From NCBI RefSeq assembly GCF_040115645.1, contig NC_089567.1, positions 62,001-126,000 on the forward strand: a stretch of 64,000 nt of DNA, written 5' to 3'. The translations under genes were made by a program, and so were the position numbers. This stretch comes from Euwallacea fornicatus (Eukaryota; Arthropoda; Insecta; Coleoptera; Curculionidae). Shown piece by piece: positions 11,760-23,538 of this stretch (positions within the stretch are counted from its first letter, which is position 1; every line of letters starts with the position of its first letter). Under the pieces are notes generated by a model, which searched no databases, had not been told where the DNA came from, and saw only the letters and a list, made by a program, of their open reading frames with translations.

Positions 11760-13820
11760 TCAACACTAGGATAAAACATTTTTATGCGGATGTTTCGTGT
11801 TTGCTAGGTACAAGTATCAGCAATTTACCTACAAATGAACTAAAATTTGAGAAAAAAAAGTCGGAATTGCAATAAAAAAGAAAACTTTTTCTTCGGCCAC
11901 TACGGCTTTCTTACTATTCTCTATACTTAGTGTACCAAAATTTTCCAAATCCTACACGTTCCAGAATATGTGAGCTACCTATCTGAATTCGTATAGAATA
12001 CTTTAAACTAAAATGATGAGTTCTTCGGTTTTTTTTTTATCTATCAGGCGACCCCTACAGAGATTTCGGCCATTAAAGCGGACAGCCTATAATTGGTTTT
12101 TCTTTGCAAACTTTCAAACTACCTGACCTAAATTAATAAATTTTTAATGTATTGAATTCTAAATACAATGAATAAATCTAACTCGTATAGTTCGGAAAGG
12201 ATGGATTAATTTTAACGAAATAACGTCTATTTTTTAAGACCCATTATGATGTACACATTTTTTCCTACTAGCGTACGGTATAGTGGCCTTCCTGTACGCA
12301 TACGTACGAAAATAGCAATTTACTGCATGTTTGCTATAAAAATCTTTACTGTAACATTAACATACCACTTTAAATTTACATATGAGAGTTAAAAAACGTT
12401 TTAGAAACATTTGACACTGACATGCATACAGAAAAACTTTCTACCGCACTTGTGTGGGTAGAGATTTTTACTGCTTGCAGAGATCAAACTAGCGCAGGTT
12501 AAAATAAATGCTAATGCTCATGTTTCTAACTCACTGAAAACAATTGAGTCGCGCGATCTTAGGAAAAATATTGCACATATGTAACACGTGCGAAAGAGTC
12601 TTTACCATACTCAATTGTCGTTCGAACCCCACTTCGCATTTTCCGGTCAATTGCAATCAGCGTGTCGTAACGTGTCACTTTAAAAGTTGAAAAAACTATT
12701 TTAAATCTACTGAACACTAATGTAACAAAGGTGCTCATAGTCAACCATGATAAAGTAAACCTTCCTCGAGCAAAATAGTATTCAGGGTCGTTAAATTTTA
12801 ACATTTGAGGAATTGGTAGAAAATCGCCAAATAGAACTATTTAGTCGTGAGATATTATTTAAGAAACGCATATTACCAAACATACAGGGTATTTCAGACT
12901 TTTTTGGAGCCCCTATCTTCTTGGTACAATGTATGATAAAACTATTGTTTTATCATACATTGTACGTTGTTCTATATTTAGTAGAATATGTTATTTTAAT
13001 GGATTCTGTACGAATCTAGAACGTTCGCAACATGTCCTGAGACATCCACAATTTCCTTTTCCGGATACACAATGAATAATGTTGACTCATTCCACTTTCA
13101 AGGAAAAATGTTTAAATATCCTGTTTTTCCATCCTTTAAAATTACTATTGTGACTTTAATTTGCATCAGTGTTAATTACTAGGAGCTGTGCGGACGTGAA
13201 TGCCCAGACGTAGATTATCTATAATTCTACAAGGTTCAGCTTCCGACTTTTAAGGGATTCCACAATATCTGTACTTTCAATTTAAACATAATTTTTATAT
13301 TAATCCATCATTTACTGCAATAATTGTTCCTTCCAAGTATTCATATAATTGAATGTTTAAACTATCACATATTTTGTAATTTAGATTCAAGTAATTGATT
13401 GAGGTCATCATTTAAATTTTATAGCTGTTTCTCACAGCCTCTAAATAGTACTGTAGCACATGGAGACCTACTATACATTTTCATTCAATTACGTGTGATG
13501 TTATTATATCAATCATTAATCAAACAATGCTTTCGTGTTACATACTACCAGACATTTGACTAATTCAAATAAATCCTTGATTTGGAAATTCGCAGCTGCA
13601 AACTCAACTTTCATATATCATAAGGCTCCCCTGAGCCCTGCGTTGCCTGGATGTTCCCTACAAGGTGAATTATAGACACTAGATATCTATAGACTTCGTA
13701 TGATTTAGGAAATTATTAATTATGTTAATTATGTTATTAGTTATAATTATTAATTATAAAGAAAACTTATAAAACCTATATACTTAAAATTGAGGAAGAA
13801 AAACGTTTGATGGATATTCT
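11760..13820. other. Stretch without a supported gene
   Basis: It contains the perfect hairpin at 12924-12965, an orphan CAGGGTATTTC terminus near 12884, and a GC-richer patch at 13620-13663 (SPEPCVAWMFPT on +, ending at a possible AAG/GTGAAT donor). That patch could be a tiny exon, but nothing else supports it. A short tandem of TTAATTATG lies at about 13711-13745. Confidence 0.4.
12924..12965. repeat. Perfect 18-bp inverted repeat with a 6-base loop
   Basis: The arms are GTACAATGTATGATAAAA and its exact complement, separated by CTATTG. It lies about 40 bases inside a CAGGGTATTTC motif that looks like a transposon end, so it may be the core of a small fold-back MITE whose second end is lost. 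No coding function is proposed. Confidence 0.85.
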
Positions 13821-13829
13821 TCAAAGGCT

Positions 13830-14289
13830 TATACCATTAACCGTGTATTTGGATTGATGATTCAAAATTTCTAGCACAGCCTTCAGATTACGTCCGGTTA
13901 GTCCAGATTGAACCAACGAGGACATGTAAGGTGTCTCCATGGTCCTGGGGTCAATTCTGTGGACGCAATTAACCTGAACTAACATGTTGCTGGCAGTATG
14001 ATTTTCAAATAACATTGATTTAGTAGATTACCTGGCCTGGATGGTCGATACCAAGACCGAGAAAATTCTGGAACTCAGAATAACCAAGGCGATGAGGTTG
14101 GTAATTGATTCATGTGAGAAAAGGGGACTTACGTAGATGGTGATGCTGGTGTATGGAAAGACAATCAGAAGCTTAAAAGTGATGAACACAAACTTGTTGT
14201 GTAAGAGAACTGAAATATCTCCGAATATGGATGGGTCTGGGATGTGTCTCAGGATAGTTGTAATAAGAGAACCAATGGGCAAAAAATGA
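13830..14289 (+). mobile_element. R1-clade-like LINE reverse transcriptase fragment (pseudogene)
   Basis: The + frame reads GVSMVLGSILWTQLT, a stop, then NNIDLVDYLAWMVDTKTEKI, and on through LRITKAMRLVIDSCEKRGLT. These line up in order with reverse transcriptase motifs of the R1/Jockey type: GVPQGSVLGPxLWN, the YADDLALVV active site (decayed to LVDYLAWMV) and the ANxAIRxVxxWLxxxGL helix. After a TAG the frame continues open and carries ISPNMDGSGMCLRIVV, resembling the LSRLMPNIGGP segment that follows. Three in-frame stops and the lost first aspartate of the active site show it is dead. Endonuclease and RNase H parts are absent. The longer minus-strand ORFs here are shadows. Confidence 0.6.
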
Positions 14290-15110
14290 GCTGATTACAT
14301 GCTATACAAGGTGTTTTATAAATAAATTTGAAAAAATTATTAGTAATAAAGTGTCTTTATTGTTAGGATGCAAAAAAATTGTTTAAAATGTAATCACACT
14401 TCTCCATGCCAAATTTTAAAAATATAAAAGTATTTTTCAAAAAAATATATTTTAATTTCGGAGACAATTAGATTGCTTGAAATGAACCAATCAAGTGGTC
14501 ACCGAGATCACCAGATCTTTCAACATTGAACTTATTTTAATGCAATATATTATTGGTGAAATTACATTTTTTTTATTAATCACAAGTTCTGCAGCAAATG
14601 CTAAGTTATTTGAACGCGAAGAAATCGTATTAAATTTAATCAATATGAAGTTATGTTTATTTTAGATGAGACTTGCATAGCGTTTTACATCGTATCCAGG
14701 CGAGGTTACGATCGTACGAGTACGACCTAGAAAATTACCTGTGCTTTTACCAATTTTTTTCTCTCATTGTTGTTGTGTAACGTACTTTTATGCTACGCCC
14801 ACGTACACATCATTGTTTTCATTAATATAGTTGACATGGTTAGGCTAAAAAATCCGTTATTCTTGAAATCTGCTGCCTGTCTAAAACCTTTCTGCTGTTC
14901 TCCATCTCCAGAAACTACCGCGTTATTCCAATCATGTCTCATTCAATCATTATAACTGCGACTCCCCCAATGAAAAACCAATCTTGCTATTTATCTAACT
15001 GTTAAGCTTTAACGAGACCCAGCAAATTCGCCGATAATTGCCCCTTAGTAGTAATATGCCTATATCTGTTAGTCCTCAGTTTTAGTACTTTAAGTATTGT
15101 GAAAATTGTA
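14290..15110. other. No supported gene
   Basis: A lone CAAGGTGTTTTATAAAT terminus-like motif occurs near 14308. A + ORF at 14767-14955 has no recognisable motif and its opposite strand is no more informative. Nothing else was seen. Confidence 0.4.
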
Positions 15111-15115
15111 AGCTA

Positions 15116-15958
15116 CGAGGATAGTCCCAGAAGTAGTCGACTTAACAGTTGAAGAAAAAAAAATTATTTTTCATCATAATCTTCCATGAGGTTGATACAG
15201 TTTTCCCAGCGATGCTCTATGGCTCCTATACCCTGCTTGTAGTAAGAAGCTTCGAATAATTCAAAATAGGTATCAATTTTAGGCTTCACCTCTTCATTAT
15301 AGGCAAATTTTTCCCACTGCGCCATTTCTGCAAGTTTAGAAATAGAAGATAATCTGAGGGGGCCAAATCTGACGAATGGGGTGGATGAGGAAAAAGTTCG
15401 AACCAAGTTGATTGATTTTGGGCCTTGTGATGACAGAAGTATAGTAGATTGGTAGGTTTTCTTGATGGAACACCACTTCTGTTTTCGCAATTTCGGTCTC
15501 TTTTTAGTAATTTCTTCGTGTGAACGCTGTAATAAATTTATATGATATTTTCCATTAAATATTTTTTCTTTAGGAAGATAGTCAATAACATTTTTCACAC
15601 GTACATCCTAAAAAAGTGACACCATCAGCCTATTGTGTCGACCACTGCAGAGTTCGTCTTGGCATTTGGTACGACCGTCTTTTAATTCTACCACCTGATA
15701 TTTTACAGTTGTTAACGAAGAACTAGATTTCCCCAGAGGAGAATCTAATTCAGCTTTGAACGTTGAATGAACTAAGACCTTTCAAATGAAAGGATTAAAT
15801 CACATATCGATGACCAATTCTGTTCATGTTTACAAAATTCCTAAATGCCCCAAATTTTAGAAATAAGTTTTTTAAGGTTATGTCTGTAGTATAGGCTAAT
15901 TAAAAAAAAATCACTATCTATACGTCAGGTCGGGTACTTCTGGAACTATCCTGACATC
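15116..15958 (-). mobile_element. Mariner (SETMAR-type) element, internally deleted and decayed
   Basis: The minus strand carries the C-terminal half of a mariner transposase. In order it reads NVIDYLPKEKIFNGKYHINL (like IDYLPKGxTINGEYYxxLL), HEEITKKRPKLRKQK, FHQEN in place of FHQDN, then HPPHSSDLAPSDY for the last catalytic block. It ends NEEVKPKIDTYFE and AIEHRWENCINLMEDYDEK, the usual GIxKLExRWxKCIxLxGDYVEK terminus. The open frame 15598-15164 follows this only in parts, because frameshifts move the catalytic blocks into other frames. Terminal repeats sharing GATAGT-CCAGAAGTA face each other at about 15116-15150 and 15925-15958. The N-terminal HTH and the first aspartate are missing. Confidence 0.8.
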
Positions 15959-16059
15959 TCTTGGTCGAATCCTTACATTGAAGTATAGTTGGTAAGTTGT
16001 TCCTGAGTTTGCTGTTTCGATATCCATAACACTTGTTTTTTCTTATTTTATAGGCCCTT

Positions 16060-16570
16060 AATATATCAAATTGAAATTATAATAGTTGGAGAAAAGAAGA
16101 TATAGATGAGACAATAACCAAATTATCGCAGAGTGTTATTGGGTTTAATGAAGCTCAAAATCTATAAAAAAATACTTAAACCAATGTCACAGTGTTGTTT
16201 TCAAAGATTAAATAAGAATATTAAATTTGAAAGATTGAAGGATATAATTGAAAAACTGGAGAAATTGGATGCACACGTTTTCAATTTAGAATCAAGCTAT
16301 TTTGGGCTTACTGTAATTGATTTAAGCTAACTTGCTTTTTAAGTGGTAGAAAATATAATTTATCATACACCGTTTCAGTAAAGAAAAAGAAATTGCTGGG
16401 CAGAAATGGTGCTATAAATTTATGAAAGGTAATTTTTGCTTATCTTTATGTATTCCGAGGTAACATCAATAGTTAGAATCAGAACTTTGAGTAAAGAATG
16501 TGTTTATATGTTTTTTAATAAATATGAGTCCATATTAGATGAATACAAGTTCTCTGCTAATCAAGTAAAC
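16060..16570 (+). mobile_element. Pogo/Tigger-like transposase fossil, DNA-binding part only
   Basis: Three consecutive pieces in changing frames match the N-terminal DNA-binding half of a pogo-like transposase. The first is SWRKEDIDETITKLSQSV, followed by GFNEAQ, like the psq/HTH opening. The second is ESSYFGLTVIDLS, then LAF after a stop, like MExxFFGLTxxDvRxLAY. The third is FSKEKEIAGQKWCYKFMK and, after one more stop, VTSIVRIRTLSKECVYMFFN and ILDEYKF. That matches the CENP-B-type FxKExxxAGxxW...TSxARxxxFNK stretch leading up to the first catalytic aspartate. The catalytic domain is not present. It is not the same subfamily as the intact element at 23539-25834. Confidence 0.65.
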
Positions 16571-17620
16571 AAGGAATAAACAGATAATCTTACCCTACTT
16601 TTACCCATTTTTAATTATTTTGTTATGAACAATATGGGCAATATCGTCAGCGTCTTCTAATATCCTATATGCTATTTTATTTATGTATTTTTTAATCTGT
16701 AAGTTATAATTGTATATATCAATGTAGGATATATTTTAAAAGAAGGGTAAAAAAATGAACGAAAATGTGTCCTCTGTACTTTTAGTTGTTACTTTTCTAG
16801 TAGCTTATTGATAATATTAAGTTTTAGTGTATGAGATTTGTATAATTTGTATAGCATACTGCTATGCCAAATGCTGTCGAAAGCTTTATTAAGGCCTATA
16901 ATTATACTTGTGGTCTTATTCCGTTTAGATCTGTTGTTTTGTATGTCGCTCATCAAAACAAAGAATGGGTTAATAGTTAAGTGTTTCGGTTTACAGCTAA
17001 ATGGATTTATTGGAACATGTTGTCCTATCGGGTCCTGCAGTTTTTTTCCATTATGTGTTGAAAAATTTTAGTTAGCACGAGCAGTAACATAAGAAGACTC
17101 TAATTCTGGATTTGTGTATAGTCCGGTTTATTTCTTCACATTCTTATACGTTTTTTTCATATTTTTATAATAGTGGTAAGCTGTACAATTTATAAAACAA
17201 TTATTCTGCTGGTTTGGAATCAATATATGAACTTATAGAGTTAAGATCCGCACGATTGTATTTTTTATTTTGTCTTTTCCCACCGTTGTATTTATTATAC
17301 AAACATTGCTTCAATGTATTCTGGATCTATAATTAATTTGTATGTGCAATTTAATGAGTTGTCAAAATGTTTATCGTACCAGTTGTGCACCAAATTCTGG
17401 GTATGTTGCTCCTTATAGCTAGGATGTCCAATGTGTGTTTGTTCAAAGGGATGATTTTCCTTTATCTTATCCAATTTCTTGGCATGTTTCCAGACATTTT
17501 TGTATCGATTTTGGCCTATCAACATCTTTACACTTTGTTAAGGTTATTAAGCATGTGTAAAGTCTGTATGATTCGTGTTTGATCAGTCACAATATAAATT
17601 TGAGGAAGATATACATGCAC
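16571..17620. other. No supported gene
   Basis: Several overlapping ORFs of 70-80 codons on both strands (16838-17071, 17295-17582) lack any recognisable motif and contradict each other. Nothing else is seen. Confidence 0.4.
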
Positions 17621-17622
17621 TA

Positions 17623-18900
17623 ATGGACAAAACTAAGGAAGCTTTCGATATCGTTGTTTTTTTAATATTTAGGTTGAATGACGTAGTTTTCAATAGCATA
17701 ATAATATACATAAGTCAATAAAAAAAGCATACTAAAGCGTGCAGATGTTATTAAGAATAAAGGGTAAGCTACGTATGATTAATTTGGTTGATTTTCTTTT
17801 ATTACAAGTATTATATATATATAGGAAACTCTGTGAACACCGCCAATAAACAATACTTGTAATAAAAGTAAATCAACCAAATTAATCACGCGTAGCATAC
17901 CCCTTATTCTTAATAATCTCTGCACGCTTTCTGGGCATCGATTCAAGAAGAGTGTTTTGGATATATCCATATTTCTGTACATGTGTTGAATGGATTGCTT
18001 TAAATCTTCCTTATTTGTGACATTTTATTTCCTAAATTGCACTTTTAAATCATTCCATAAATTTTCAATTATATTCAAGTCCGAGGTTTGTGCTAGCCAT
18101 TGCAAAATGGCGATTTTTGATTAACTGAGCCAAGTGCTAATTATTGTTGCATTGTTTTTTAGATTATTGTCATGTTGGAATATCCATTTAACTGGCAGAT
18201 TGTTGTCACAAAATTGTTCTATTATATTTTTAAAAATATTTAAGTATACAACCAATGGTACCTCATCAGATCCAAAAAATTTAGTTTTGGTCTTGTCATT
18301 AAATGAGACTTTTTCCCAAAATGCAAGATCGCAATGTAAATATCTTTTGAGCAAAAGCGAGCAGTGCTTTTCTAAAAAATCAATAGTGTTTTTCTAACCA
18401 TTTCCATACTAGCCTTACCTCATTACCTACCAAATTCGATTATATCTCAGCAATAATACTTATACGCCTGTTTAGGTCTTGGCTTGTATTTCTTGGCCTA
18501 CCATTACAACTTTTGTGAGTAAAAATATCTTTAATATTTATTATTAAAACTTTGAATACCACGAATTTGATGGAAACGATTTAACAATTTTTAAGCGCAA
18601 GTCATCAGATAAATATCTTTCGGCAAGTATCTCGCAATGCTAAGCCTTAAATTCGTACATACATATATTCTATACAAAACATAAATTTGAACTACTAAAA
18701 ATCAACACCAACTGTAATTTCTTTAGTCAGTATAAATTGCAAATCAGCAAAAAAAATTATCGATAAAAACAATAAAAAATTGTTCTGCGTACATTTAACG
18801 AATATTTCTTTATAAATAAGACATGATATACATAAATGTTAAACAGTTTTGAATTGATATTTTTCTTAAAAATTTCAGAAGCATCCTTAGTTTTGTCCAT
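17623..18900 (-). mobile_element. Complete Tc1-like element, TA-flanked, with a decayed transposase
   Basis: Both ends read ATGGACAAAACTAAGGA inward and are flanked by TA. The minus strand carries a degraded transposase in the expected order. First comes a GRPRNTSQDLNRRI linker. Then LLKRYLHCDLAFWEKVSFND with TKTKFFGSDEV (first catalytic block; the usual DES is NDK), and KWIFQHDNNLKNNA (second block, QQDNxPKHTA in the family). Last is LAQTSDLNIIENLWNDLK (third block, SPDLNPIENLWxxLK), followed by LFLNRCPESVQRLLRIRG. Several stops and frameshifts are present. The part nearest the left end is duplicated in inverted orientation (17737-17927), so this is not a simple Tc1 copy. Confidence 0.85.
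17737..17927. repeat. Internal inverted repeat, arms about 75 bp, inside the Tc1-like element
   Basis: The left arm begins GCGTGCAGATGTTATTAAG and runs to about 17813; the right arm, from about 17851, ends CTTAATAATCTCTGCACGC. The arms match with only a few changes and enclose roughly 37 bases. The right arm is the natural 3' end of the transposase reading frame. The left arm is therefore an inverted second copy, which would fold any transcript into a long hairpin. Confidence 0.85.
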
Positions 18901-18902
18901 TA

Positions 18903-21900
18903 ATATATGTTAATATCTACTGTCCATTTTGATGTATCCTGCATTCAAATGGTATGCAACAGATACGTTCAAGATCAACTTGGACAGGATTCACAACGCG
19001 ACGTCATTAATTAAAAGAATTAAACCTGAATTTCCGATTAAATTCCTCAGGACATGTTTCCTACAGTCCACTGAACTTAGCAAGATAAATGGAGTTGTTT
19101 ACAGCTAAAGGTTTAAAAGTTAGGTGCTCGATTTGAGGATCAAATCTAACTTACGAACTGGATCTACTAATTCGATTTTCCAATTGGAATTTCCAATGAC
19201 TTTAATTTTATTAGGTTTCTTCTATGCAGAACGGTTTCACGTTTTATACCTACTTATTTTCCCCATTAAAACTTAAGGTCACAGAAATAACTGCAGAAAG
19301 TTATAGGTCTCTTAATTCTATGAGTTCTATCGGACGAGCTGCATAGAATTTTTTAAAATGCAAATTCATTTATTATAATCTTGAAACCAAGTTTCTCTGA
19401 CAAGGCCTCAAGTCTTTTCGTTGAGATGGGGCATTACCTACCAATTATGACTTCAAAGGATATCTGAAAACCACTGCTAATGGATGCTATTCCCTTGAGC
19501 GTTTCGTTTGTTCTTGGAATATTGATTACATCGTAACTATTCGTATTTAATGGCGTCATAACAGTCTACAGCCAGAAAGTTTCGTCTCTGCGGTACCGTT
19601 CTCTAAAGAGGAATTGATGTTCAAAATATTGGTTACGATCATTTATTGGTAATTAAGTAAGAATGTTCGATCGAATTTGAACATAAATTGAACATGAAAA
19701 ATGGGGAATATAAAACATAATTTATTTTCTAATGAATCCCAATTTATTGGGCAATAAAACATCAATTACACAGCAATTTTTTGCTCATCACATACATATG
19801 GCCAGGCCGATATTGATGTATTTGCAACCACAGATCGTTTTCCCCTCTTTCACATTTCCAGATTATAATCTTCGGTTTTTTTTGGTTGACATAACCCAAA
19901 AGTTCGCAAACACCCGAATTACTTTTTAATTGAGGGAGGTAATATCTTTTGCTACGAACAGTTTTCAACTTGAAAATGGAGATAAATTTCAACTTAAGAA
20001 TCGATTAAATAATTAATACACACAGTAGGATATCTGATTTATGAGACAATTGCGAAGACAATTGATGGGAAGATTAATAAGATGATTAATGAGGCGATTG
20101 ACGAGACGATTGATGAGACTATTGATAAGACGTTTGATAAGACCTTGCTATTGCTGGCATCCCACTAAAATGAAACCTATTTTTTGGAAGAAAAGTGAAA
20201 GTACTAGTATTTCGATGGCGTCATTTTGATGCCAGAGGTATTATTGGGCCATTTAGAACGTTAAAAAGTCGTAGTAGCGTCATTTCCTACGATTTTGTTA
20301 CCACAGATTAGTGTCGCATTTACCAAAAAGAGGGAGCAAAATTGTAAAAAACAAGGCTTCGTTTAATTTTTCAAGTTTGCGCGTATAATCCATATCAACA
20401 TGCCAACAAATGTAGATACATTTAAGCATCTAGCTAAATGGCGCTTGTGAGCATTTTAATAAATATAGCAAGATTTTAAATTTATTTTCAAGCTCTTTTT
20501 TGCGACTCTGTGCTACGCAAGATGTATGTAGAATAAATTAGAGTACCAACCTATTTGTAAGTCAATAATATTCCTAAAATTGGTATTTTATTGGGAATAA
20601 AAGTATTTTATCTATTAACGATGTCCTATGAATGTCCAAAAATTACGCTAATTTGCTATAAAAATTATATAGTTAAAGTTTTATTGGGAGACAACGCCTG
20701 GAACTATCTTGTATTAAATTTTATGCTCTTCGATAGCCAAAGAGGACCCCTATTTTGTAAATGAACAATAAATTCTTAATACCTCCCGTGGAGGGTGCAT
20801 CAACAGCTCGTCGAATATTTCTTAAAGAAAAAGTGATACGCCAATGCAATTTCGAAAAATAAACATTATTTCTAAGATCTGCCTTTAATTTTGAAAAAAG
20901 GTTTTCTCAGTTTTTTTCGTATGAAACTTTTTTCTCGGGGAAGAGCTTAATACTTTCTTTATGTGCATTTCTTTCAAAAGTTTCTGCCTCTCTTAGAGAA
21001 TATTAGTAATTCTGTAATGAAGCGTTTTTGAAAAGCAAACGTTTATATAGCAAGCTCATGGAATACGTTATTAAAATGTGTGCATTAGAATCTGAAATAC
21101 CCTCCATAATCTCCCAAAATCAAATTATTCTTAGGCACCCTTTAAAAGTAGGCATTTATCTACGTCTACCCATACGTAAAGGAACAGATAACACTCTTTT
21201 CCGACATATTCATGAAGTTTTCGAATGATAATGTAATATATTGAGGCCTTAAGACATAAACCTCTGATTTGTTCCACCAGATACTACAATTCTTTAGAAT
21301 TTGGGGCCCTGCCAGAACTTGTAATGTCATATATTTGGGTTTTATTTGCGTTATTTAACCAGGAAGTGATAAGAAAAGAACATGCCTTGCAATAGGTGGA
21401 GCCTGTTATAAAATAGATCATTGAAAGATTTATGCTGTAATGAAAATTTGGAACGGAATAGGAACATAGGCGTTGATTTTATTGGACAGTGCTGAATTTA
21501 ATCAATCTTTAATTAAGTCTATTTAAAAAATTAACATGTACATACATGACTCTCAAATTCTAGGTTGAGTATTAGAGTTTCGGAAACTATAAAAGCCACG
21601 AAAAGCCTTAAATCTAGACAAATTGGGGCAATTCAGTGTTTATTTAAATGCCCGAATTTGTTATTCCAATTTATACGAATTGGGCAACGTGACCTTGATT
21701 GAAAAGATGAAAAGTAAAAAATTCACTTGAATAACACAACGAAACAAATCCCAGTAAGTTCACTTGACATGAATAAAAAAGCACCTGGATGAGCTCTATC
21801 AGCCTGCTGAGGGAGGATTGCTTTTGCTCTTTCAATTCCCGAGATATGGTCCAACTTTAATAATGATTTTCTCGATTTTGCATGTGCCTTGAAATGAAGG

Positions 21901-22280
21901 TTGTTTAAATGACATTTTTAAATGCAATAAGTGAGGAAAATCACCAAAACGAATTGTAAAATGATAAATAAAAACTAATCAAAAACGAACAAAACTCTGA
22001 TAGAGGAAATATTACGCACATCGAAGAAGACTAAGTATATTTATAAAAAAATGATAATACTGATAGAGATTTCAATTGTAGTTTATATTGTACTAAATAG
22101 TTTAGTGCAAGTCGTCACTCTGTATATATATTTCAATTTATTTTAAAAATCAAAAAGTTAATAAATAATGTTCTTGGGGATATCAAAAAGTTGGAATTTT
22201 GTACTCTACTAAATTATCACGTTGGTTTAACTTTGTTCTTTTGATACTAGCTGGTGTCTAGCAGGTACTTTGAAAATACT
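18903..22280. other. Stretch without a supported gene
   Basis: It holds a 12-base minisatellite (20043-20150). On the minus strand at about 19380-19650 there is a weak resemblance to a Harbinger-type transposase (SGFQISFEVIIGR), not strong enough to call. ORFs at 19732-19992 and 21028-21228 have no identifiable motif. Confidence 0.4.
20043..20150. repeat. Minisatellite, 12-base unit, about 8-9 diverged copies
   Basis: The unit is close to GAGACGATTGAT, and successive copies differ by one to four bases (for example AAGACAATTGAT, GAGGCGATTGAC, GAGACTATTGAT). Because the period is a multiple of three it stays open in one + frame as a run of ETID-like units, but no start or flanking coding signal supports a protein. 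Confidence 0.85.
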
Positions 22281-22289
22281 GTTTTACCA

Positions 22290-23300
22290 AGGAACAACAA
22301 CATTTAACTCTTAATAATATGAATCGAGCGGTAGGCCTTCTTCAAGCTGGTTTGAGAGGAATTGAGGTATCTGAAAGCAGGTTTTTTTTCTAAAGTGTTA
22401 TTAGTCGTGTTATGGGGGAGCTCTAGGGAGACTGGAAATCTGGTTAAAAACATCCAGGACATGGACGCATTACAACTGCGGTCCAAGATGCATTTTTAGT
22501 TTTAGCAGCTAGAAGACAACCTACAATTACGTCATATGAATTGGTTGCAAATTTACAAGAGACACACCACGACACTGTAGGCCGAGATACTGTTAAAAAT
22601 ATAAAGGCCATCTTCATTGTCGAAGACCACTGAGATGTCCAACTCTTTCCAGAGGTAATTGCGCTGCAAGATTAGAATACGGCAATGAATATCGAAATTG
22701 GAATGGAATTGATCGAGCTGCAGTTTTATTCACTGACGAATTTAGACTTGGAGTTCTCCCAGATTCTCATCAAATAAGGGTATAAAGACGGTTTGAAAAT
22801 AATGAATATTTACGACATGACCAGGAAGTGTATTCATTCACAGGTAGTTCAATAATGGTATGAGTAAAAATATTGATTGATGGCAGAACCAACCTCGTTT
22901 TTCCAAATCGATTCCCAGTAGCTCAGCAGAAGGTACCATCTTTACCTTACAGTCGGACCATCTGTTGATGGTGTTGGCCAAAACGTTCGCCTCATGGATG
23001 ATAATGCTCGTCCACATATCGCTGGTATTATAACAAACTGGTTGATTAATAAAGAAATCGTGGTATTGCTATGGCCAGCATAATCGCCAGATCTGAATCC
23101 AATTGAACATGTCTGGGACATGTTTCAAAGAAGGATTTCGCAACATATGGCCAATACTAACGGTGCCTTTTGATTTTGGGAGCTACTGTCAGAAGAATGG
23201 GGAAGGATGCCAAAAGTGGAAATTAACAATATCATTTTAAGTGTGAGCGACAGAATTACGGTCGTAATCAATAACCGTGGATGTCATACTTTGTATTAGA
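22290..23300 (+). mobile_element. Tc1-like element, near full-length but inactivated transposase
   Basis: The + strand begins MNRAVGLLQAGLRGIEVSES (paired-like HTH opening) and continues through GRITTAVQDAFLVLAARRQP and VLFTDEFRLGV, the first catalytic block. It then has LMDDNARPHIAGIITNWL, an intact second block, and SPDLNPIEHVWDMFQRR, an intact third block. The end is VINNRGCHTLY and a stop, the classical Tc1 ARGGHTxY end. About eight stops and frameshifts interrupt it, for example TAA just before SPDLNPIEHVW. I could not identify matching terminal repeats, so the outer limits are approximate. Despite the stops, the three catalytic blocks are well preserved. Confidence 0.85.
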
Positions 23301-23538
23301 CTTCATTTTTTTTTTGGTGGCTGAGTATGTTTTGTTAAGTTAAAAGAAGGGCGCTTTTAATTACACTTACAACTTATGAATAAATCAATATAATTTAGAA
23401 ATCTATCAACAAAGGCATAGTTTCGTTGTATATTAAATATTTTCTAACATAATCAATGCACAATTTTATTTTTGAATTGATTTCAAAACAATTTACTCTA
23501 TTTATAAAAAATATACTTAGACATTTCCGATATGTGTA

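Noticed and set aside
13821..14282. Two hydrophobic minus ORFs that could be read as exons of a membrane protein
   Set aside because: The + strand of the same bases carries reverse transcriptase motifs in the right order, which explains the sequence better.
19380..19650. Possible Harbinger-type transposase on the minus strand (SGFQISFEVIIGR)
   Set aside because: Only one short resemblance to the GSFQ...GD motif, with no catalytic blocks; a profile search would be needed.
19732..19992. Overlapping ORFs on both strands, one faintly mariner-like
   Set aside because: Motif order is not convincing in either direction.
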